Shown piece by piece: positions 58,574-64,000 of a stretch of 64,000 nucleotides of DNA; positions within the stretch are counted from its first letter, which is position 1; the number at the start of each line of letters is the position of its first letter. Source of the stretch: Crotalaria pallida (Eukaryota > Streptophyta > Magnoliopsida > Fabales > Fabaceae); the NCBI GenBank assembly GCA_037953625.1, contig CM075649.1:125733290-125797289 (forward strand), in the 5' to 3' direction. The position numbers and the translations under genes were made by a program. The notes under the pieces are model-generated. The model was not told the origin of the DNA. It saw only the letters and a program-made list of their open reading frames with translations, and did not search any database.

Positions 58574-58674
58574 CGATAATTATAGTTTAGAGTCTAGAGT
58601 CTATTGATAGGATGATTATACTATTAATTATGCTGTTAAGCATTAACTGTCGGCCTTATGCATGACTAAACAGA

Positions 58675-59787
58675 ATGGCTGATAGACGGGTCGATAATGA
58701 CGGGATCCGTGCTATTCTGGAACATCTGGTACAGATGCAACAGGATCAGGCTGCTAATATGGCGCAAATGCACCATAACCAGGGGGAGAACATAGCAGCA
58801 GCCGCAGCAGCAACAACAGTTGCAGCAATGAATCCTCAACCCCCAGCTCCAGTTGCTATTGACTGGTTAGCACGATTCAGGAAGAATGAACCGTTAAAGT
58901 TCGAAGGAGGGTTCAATCCCGGTGGGGCTCAACTGTGGTTGCAAGAGATTGAAAAGATCCTGAATACTATGGCACCACCGGAGGAACAAAAGGTTCTGCT
59001 GGCACAATACATGTTGACTAGTGAAGCAGAACAATGGTGGCAACAGACGCGAAGGGATTTAGAAGCAGGACATCAGGCAATTACTTGGGATCTTTTTAAG
59101 ATCCGATTTCTGGAAAAGTATTTTCCTGAGGATGTCCGCAGAGAAAAGGAGATCGCCTTTCTACAGCTAGTGCAAGGGGATCTGAGCGTCGGGGAGTATG
59201 CTGCTAAGTTTGAAGATCTGATCCGATATGCCGGAAGCTACAGGGACGCTGATGAAAGGACTAAATGCATCAAATTCGAGACAGGACTTCGTTCAGAGAT
59301 TAAGATGGCCTTTGAGTATCAGAACATTGCAAATTTGTCCCAACTGGTTAACATGACCAGTACTTATGAAAAGAGTAGAAAGCACAGGGCGAAAGAGAAA
59401 GTTAAGAGTGGGCAGAAGGCAGGAGGTTCAAACAGAAATGATGGGCCAACTCAAAGATCAAGCCCTTATGTTGTTCCCCACAACAAGGCAGCTGTCCCAA
59501 GAATTATGGGCAAGAGTGAGACTGTTGTGGACACTCCTCCATCATGCCCACATTGTGGAAAGCAACACAGTGGAGAGTGCTGGTTCTGGAACCAAACTAG
59601 AAGAAGTTTTAGTTGTTTTGTGTGCGGACAACCCGGACACTATGCTGCCAATTGTCCCAAGAGTACTATGAAGAAAGAGGTGAATACAGCTAGAGCCCAT
59701 CCAGTAGGTGCAAGACGATCTATCCAGAGAGGAAAGGTACCCACTTCGAAAGGGAAGGAAGTGGGAAATGCAGGCAAACCAACTTGA
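58675..59787 (+). CDS. gag: Gag of element D, intact, 370 residues
   Basis: It would assemble the retrotransposon particle in the cytoplasm and package RNA. From the ATG at 58675: an N-terminal helical, glutamine/alanine-rich segment (residues 1-60), the retrotransposon Gag core (about 60-240; PLKFEGGFNPGGAQLWL, SEAEQWW, FLEKYFPEDVRREKEIAFLQL, VGEYAAKFEDL), a basic linker, and a C-terminal nucleic-acid-binding part with CPHCGKQHSGEC and a canonical CCHC knuckle CFVCGQPGHYAANC (C-X2-C-X4-H-X4-C, about residues 316-329). The type fits Tekay/Del-like chromovirus Gag. The frame is open without stops and ends at TGA before any protease motif. It may also serve element B, which has the same leader hairpin. 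Confidence 0.92.
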   Translation: MADRRVDNDGIRAILEHLVQMQQDQAANMAQMHHNQGENIAAAAAATTVAAMNPQPPAPVAIDWLARFRKNEPLKFEGGFNPGGAQLWLQEIEKILNTMAPPEEQKVLLAQYMLTSEAEQWWQQTRRDLEAGHQAITWDLFKIRFLEKYFPEDVRREKEIAFLQLVQGDLSVGEYAAKFEDLIRYAGSYRDADERTKCIKFETGLRSEIKMAFEYQNIANLSQLVNMTSTYEKSRKHRAKEKVKSGQKAGGSNRNDGPTQRSSPYVVPHNKAAVPRIMGKSETVVDTPPSCPHCGKQHSGECWFWNQTRRSFSCFVCGQPGHYAANCPKSTMKKEVNTARAHPVGARRSIQRGKVPTSKGKEVGNAGKPT

Positions 59788-60776
59788 GGTAAACGCTGAG
59801 TCTTTAACACTCTCTAGGAGACGATGTTTAATTACTGAGTCACATGCTTGTATGTTTCCCTTAATTACTTGAACAGAAACGAAGTTGCTCCAAATTAGAA
59901 ATCCCCTGTGAGTCTTAGGTGTTGATCTTTAATGATCAGGAACCTCTTTAGTGAAAGCTTAGAAAAGCATGTGCTATTTAGAGCCTTGATCCCTAATCTC
60001 TGAATAAAGAGTTATGTAACTTAAGAAAAACGCATAGACGCAACTACACTTGTTAGGAAGAAATCAGAAGGAATAAAGTGCTAAGTTTTTGAATGACAAG
60101 TAGAAAGTAACCAAACTCCGTGATAATGTCGTTGTTTAAGAGAATGTAAGATTAGAGCTGACCACTCTGATCCTACATCTGTTAAATGATGATGCTATCA
60201 ACAAAACCGCCGATGATGTGCTGTTAACGGACGTAAGATTGGGGTCGGTCGCCTCGATCTTTGCATCTATTAACGGACGATGTCATGGCAACTTTCTTAA
60301 TAAAGTGAGAAATTAATTGAGATAGGAATTCTGCGAATACAAAGATCCATTAGTGGGATAAACACTAGCTTGAATGGTATTCTTCCCAAAATTCCTCACG
60401 CCTAATCGAGTACTAGACCCACAACGAAGCTTATGGATAAGAGTCTTTAGCTACACAAAACCCCCGGGATCTCACCAAGATCCCTGAACGGACAAACGTA
60501 AGAGAAGCCAATCTTAATAACTGTGTGAAGGAGCCACACAAAACTCAGTTAGCTTGATTCGAATTCGTACTCCCATTGAGTACGAGGACTTAAGGGTATA
60601 CGGGTATGAAGGGGTATGCCTATAATAAGTGGGGGAGAGCTTAATTCCAGAACTTTAAAGATCCTTGTCGGGGTAACCACGGAGCGAAGTGTAGACAAGC
60701 AGGAGCAACGAAATTAAGGAATATAATTGTAAAAAAAATTTCAATGGGATGGTTCTCCAATTGAAGGAATTGAACG
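59788..60776 (+). other. Non-coding interior of element D after gag
   Basis: About 1 kb where protease and pol would begin. Two related blocks (AGAGCTGACCACTCTGATC near 60153; GGGGTCGGTCGCCTCGATC near 60240) look like a degenerate duplication. No pol motif is found in any frame. Confidence 0.75.
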
Positions 60777-60814
60777 GAATTTCGGGGACGAAATTCTAAT
60801 AAGTGGGGGAGAAT
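60777..60814 (+). other. Pre-polypurine hairpin and polypurine tract of element D
   Basis: GAATTTCG, loop GGGA, CGAAATTC (60777-60796), then AATAAGTGGGGGAGAAT. The same 80-bp end is present in element B at 6670-6751 with few differences. Confidence 0.8.
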
Positions 60815-63800
60815 TGTAACATCCCAAACTTTATTTTAAATTAGATTAATAATTAAAAGCCTTATAAAAATTGGAAAAGTGACTTAATGAATTTTGCTAG
60901 ATATGTGAGTAGTAATTATGAGTCCTAGGGGCTGTATAGAAGGCAATTGTGGCTTCGGGCAAAGTCATATAAGCGAAATCGGGAGTTAAATCGGCGTTTT
61001 AGATGTTAGAAATCGACCGAAAAGAGAAAATTAGAAATTTATTATAGGATGCTAAGAAAATAAATTCCACCATTGAATATAAAGTTTATGGGGTGAATAA
61101 GCTTGTCTAAAAATTTGGACCCGATCCGACGGTTAACGAAAAAGTTACGGCGAATCGAAGTTTGGAAATTCTGGTGCACGCCCAGGCGCACCGGTGCACG
61201 CCCAGGCGCACCGGTGCACGCCTAGGCGCACCACTGTTCATTGATGCACCAACTCAGGAGCTTTTTCGCTCAGGCGCGCCATGCATGCGCTCAGGCGCAC
61301 CAGCCACGTTTCTGGCTCACCAACTCAGTTCCTGACCGCACCAGAAATCCGCACCAGCCCCACCAGCGCACGCACCAGCTCGACTAGCAGCACCAATTGG
61401 TGCGTGGCTCGCGCTCAGGCGCACGGATCCGCGCTCAGGCGCGCGCGACCAGATCTGGTGCGTTTTCAGCCACCAGATCTCAGCTTGGGCACCAAGCTGG
61501 CCCATCTCAGCCACACGATTTCCTTTTCCTTGGCAAGGGGCACCATAAGTCAAACAAAAACCAACAACAACACCACATTTTCTCCATCATCAACATCATC
61601 TCCTTCCTCCTCATCCTCCTCTTCCATCATCCTCCTCATTCTTCCATACTCTCCACCCTTCTCTCCTCCTTGGTCCAAGAAGCACAAACCAACATCAATC
61701 ACATAAATCCCAAGAATCAAACCAAGCAACCATCATACTCACCATTCTACCAAGAACCCAACTCCATCACACACCCATCAACATCCCACCATAAACACAT
61801 TGTATTGGGCACCTCAAACCCAAAACCACCAAACTCCATCAAGCTTTTCACCATGAAGATGGGTTAAAGCTTCATCCTCTTCCTCCCTTGGACCTCACGA
61901 GTTACTCCCTCCTTCCATTCTCTTTGGCTTTTCAATTTTCCACCACTAATTGGGACTTTATTTCATGCTTCCAACTCAAAACCAAGTCAAGGACAAGGAA
62001 CTCACATACCAAGGATCAAGGAGCTAGAGCTTGAATTCATCATCACCTCTTAAGAAGGTAAGAGGGTTTGTATTACCTTAGCTTAGGAAGTAGATTCTCT
62101 TTAGTTATAGTGATGGCTAGGGGTAGAGAGGGAGTGTAGCATAAAACCTTAGGGTATTTGACAATAAAAGTCAAGGAAATAATGGATGGAGAATAAAAAG
62201 AATAATTAGTGTAAATTGGTGAGAACAAATGCATAAATGAAAATAAAGGAAATAATTAATGAAGGATAGGAGGAGAAACTAGTGAAATTTGTGAGAACAA
62301 ATATATAAATGACCATGGATAGAAAGGGAATGATGGACTAAGTAGATATATAATTTGAGGGTAATGAGAGTAACTAGTTGATGAATCATAAGGAAAATTA
62401 TAAAGGAAATTAAGAGTGGATAATGGAGCGAAAATAATTAGAGACTCGGGATAAGCTTGAAAAGATATGGAGGTTGTGAAAGGAATGAAACATTATATTG
62501 ATGGGATAACCATGAGATAGGTAAAGAAAAGGGAAAGTAATGATGGACTGGTTCTAATTCGGAAAGATGACGGAATAAATGCATGGAAAGTATAGAAGAA
62601 TGTATGTTAAGAGGAATTGATAAATGAATACTAGAGTAAAATGTTGATTTAATGCTAAGTAAATAATGTGAGTGATAAATGTGTGTAAAAAGGGGATTAA
62701 TAATGATAAGGGCATTTGTGGCTAAAATGGACTATGAGTGCTAAAGTGTGCAATGTATTGAATAGAAATTATATAGGGAACGAGATGAAAGTGAGTGAAT
62801 ACTTGAACAATGGAATTATATGGTTAATGTGAGAAGAACCCACCTATTGAGGTGTGAATATAGGAATGTGAAAGGGTGAATTTATGATGTGAATAATGAT
62901 TAATGTATAATGACCCTCCCAAAGGGAGTGAGAATGTGATAATGTTTATGAATGACCCTTCCTATGGAAGTGGAAATATGTATAATGTATATAATGGACC
63001 CTCCATAGCGGAGCGTGTATATAATGGACCCTCCATAGCGGAGCGTGTATATAATGGACCCTCCATAGCGGAGCGTGTATATAATGGACCCTCCATAGCA
63101 GAGCGTGTATATAATGGACCCTCCATAGCGGAGCGTGTATATTATGGACCCTCCATTTAGGAGTGGATATGTGTATGCTTATGGACCCTCCATAGAGGAG
63201 TGGATAGATGCATGATATGGACCCTCCCTACGGGAGCGTGATAATGTATGTGATGGACCCGCCTATATGGCATGTGTAAATGCGATTAGGACCCGCCCTT
63301 GTGGTGTGCGAATAAATGGAAATAATACCCACCGAAAGGTGTGCGAATGAATGGAAAGTAATGGAAAGACTTGAAAAGCATAGGGAAAGTATGTAACTGA
63401 AATTATAAGGAAAGGTTGAGTCGTATAAAAGGAAAGTGAAGTAGTATGTGATTTTGATAGAATGGTGTAGGGTAGGTCCTTGGTTCATTACTATGCTTTT
63501 GTAGAAGCTATATTTCTAAGTTCTGTGTAATGCTACCCTTCTTGATATATTTTTATAGGTACAGAAGCGGAGCATGCACTAGCGGGTGGAGTGGTTGTGG
63601 AGTGGTTGTGGAGTGTGAATATTAGGGGTGTGATAGTATATGGATCCGAAAACTAAACTTTGGCTTTTGATGTAAATAAATATGATGTATTATCTTTTGA
63701 GGAGATCAAACTATTTTATAACTTGATTATTATTATTTTGGAAACGATGTACTCGAATGTATTGAACTGTTTTGTATTCCGCCCTGTTGGCATAGTGCTG

Positions 63801-63983
63801 GTTATGTAACAATGTTAAACAGGTTTTCAAGGAGTACTCTTATTTTTGGATTGTCCATAAAACAAAGAAAACTCTGTCCGATTTGACAGAGATTTTTATA
63901 AGCTAAAATGATTTTAAAAAGGAAGTTTCAAGTCGCTAATTAAATCGGGGTAATTAGAGTATTAATTAAGATAGGGTGTTACA
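60815..63983 (+). repeat. Element D 3' LTR
   Basis: Close to the 5' LTR but with copy-number changes. Three 21-bp GTGCACGCCCAGGCGCACCG-type units (61173-61235) replace one; one GCGCTCAGGCGCGCC unit is missing; five 30-bp array units (from 62993) replace three. About 30 bp containing the left arm of the conserved hairpin is replaced by repeated GTGGAGTGGTT (63584-63620). Confidence 0.93.
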
Positions 63984-64000
63984 AGTCACCACACTGAATT

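Larger units (their letters stand above)
55402..63983 (+). mobile_element. Element D: gag-only LTR retrotransposon (TR-GAG type)
   Basis: LTRs of 3095 bp (55402-58496) and 3169 bp (60815-63983), TGTAACATCCC ... GTGTTACA, flanked by AGTCA (55397-55401 and 63984-63988). The 2.3-kb interior has an iMet primer site, one intact gag and a polypurine tract, but no protease, RT or integrase. Known: elements with only gag between LTRs are described in plants as TR-GAG. LTR ends, the leader hairpin and the pre-polypurine hairpin are shared with element B. Inference: it supplies Gag but needs Pol from an autonomous relative. Confidence 0.93.

Overview
This is a stretch of a plant (eudicot) nuclear genome, dominated by nested transposable elements. 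One well-supported host gene is present: a 13-exon WD40-repeat gene resembling DCAF4 (DDB1- and CUL4-associated factor 4) at 22648-29896, plus strand. Evidence for a plant: GT-AG introns, L1-type LINEs with a C-terminal RNase H, Athila-type and chromovirus-type Ty3/gypsy elements, a tRNA-Asp primer site in the Athila element, Mutator-, hAT- and Stowaway-type small elements, and tRNA-derived SINEs. A legume is possible (repeated TAATCGATTA motifs in one LTR remnant), but that is a weak guess.

Layout. 1-21184: a degenerate Athila-type Ty3/gypsy element (A) whose 5' LTR is cut at the window start and split by a complete element without coding capacity (B, 688-10033, target duplication TAACT). 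21185-22647: a repeat carrying a Mutator-like element (21325-22397), itself holding a near-perfect long hairpin. 22648-29896: the DCAF4-like gene, with a 500-bp Mutator-type palindromic element in intron 11. 29897-31916: intergenic DNA with a Stowaway element and a second copy of the upstream repeat. 31917-51901: one L1-type LINE (LINE1, plus) cut by an hAT-like element with an inner SINE, by an 11-kb block bounded by 45-bp inverted repeats (holding LINE2 on the minus strand, a 5.8-kb solo-LTR-like unit E, and a copia-like LTR remnant F), and by a Mutator-like unit H into which a 5.2-kb chromovirus G inserted. 52360-55174: a truncated LTR (C) carrying an hAT element that holds a SINE. 55402-63983: a complete gag-only LTR element (D, target duplication AGTCA).

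B, C, D and probably E are related Tekay/Del-like LTRs. B and D share the iMet primer site, a leader hairpin, a pre-polypurine hairpin and LTR ends, but neither has pol. D encodes only Gag and B nothing recognisable, so both probably depend on an autonomous partner outside the window. Their LTRs share intron-like boundaries enclosing lineage-specific tandem arrays, and small hairpins that appear to covary between families. These RNA-like features, plus a palindromic GC-rich motif (GCGCYCARGCGC) shared by the Athila and Tekay-like elements, are the least explained parts of the window. All calls come from reading the sequence; no database search was run.
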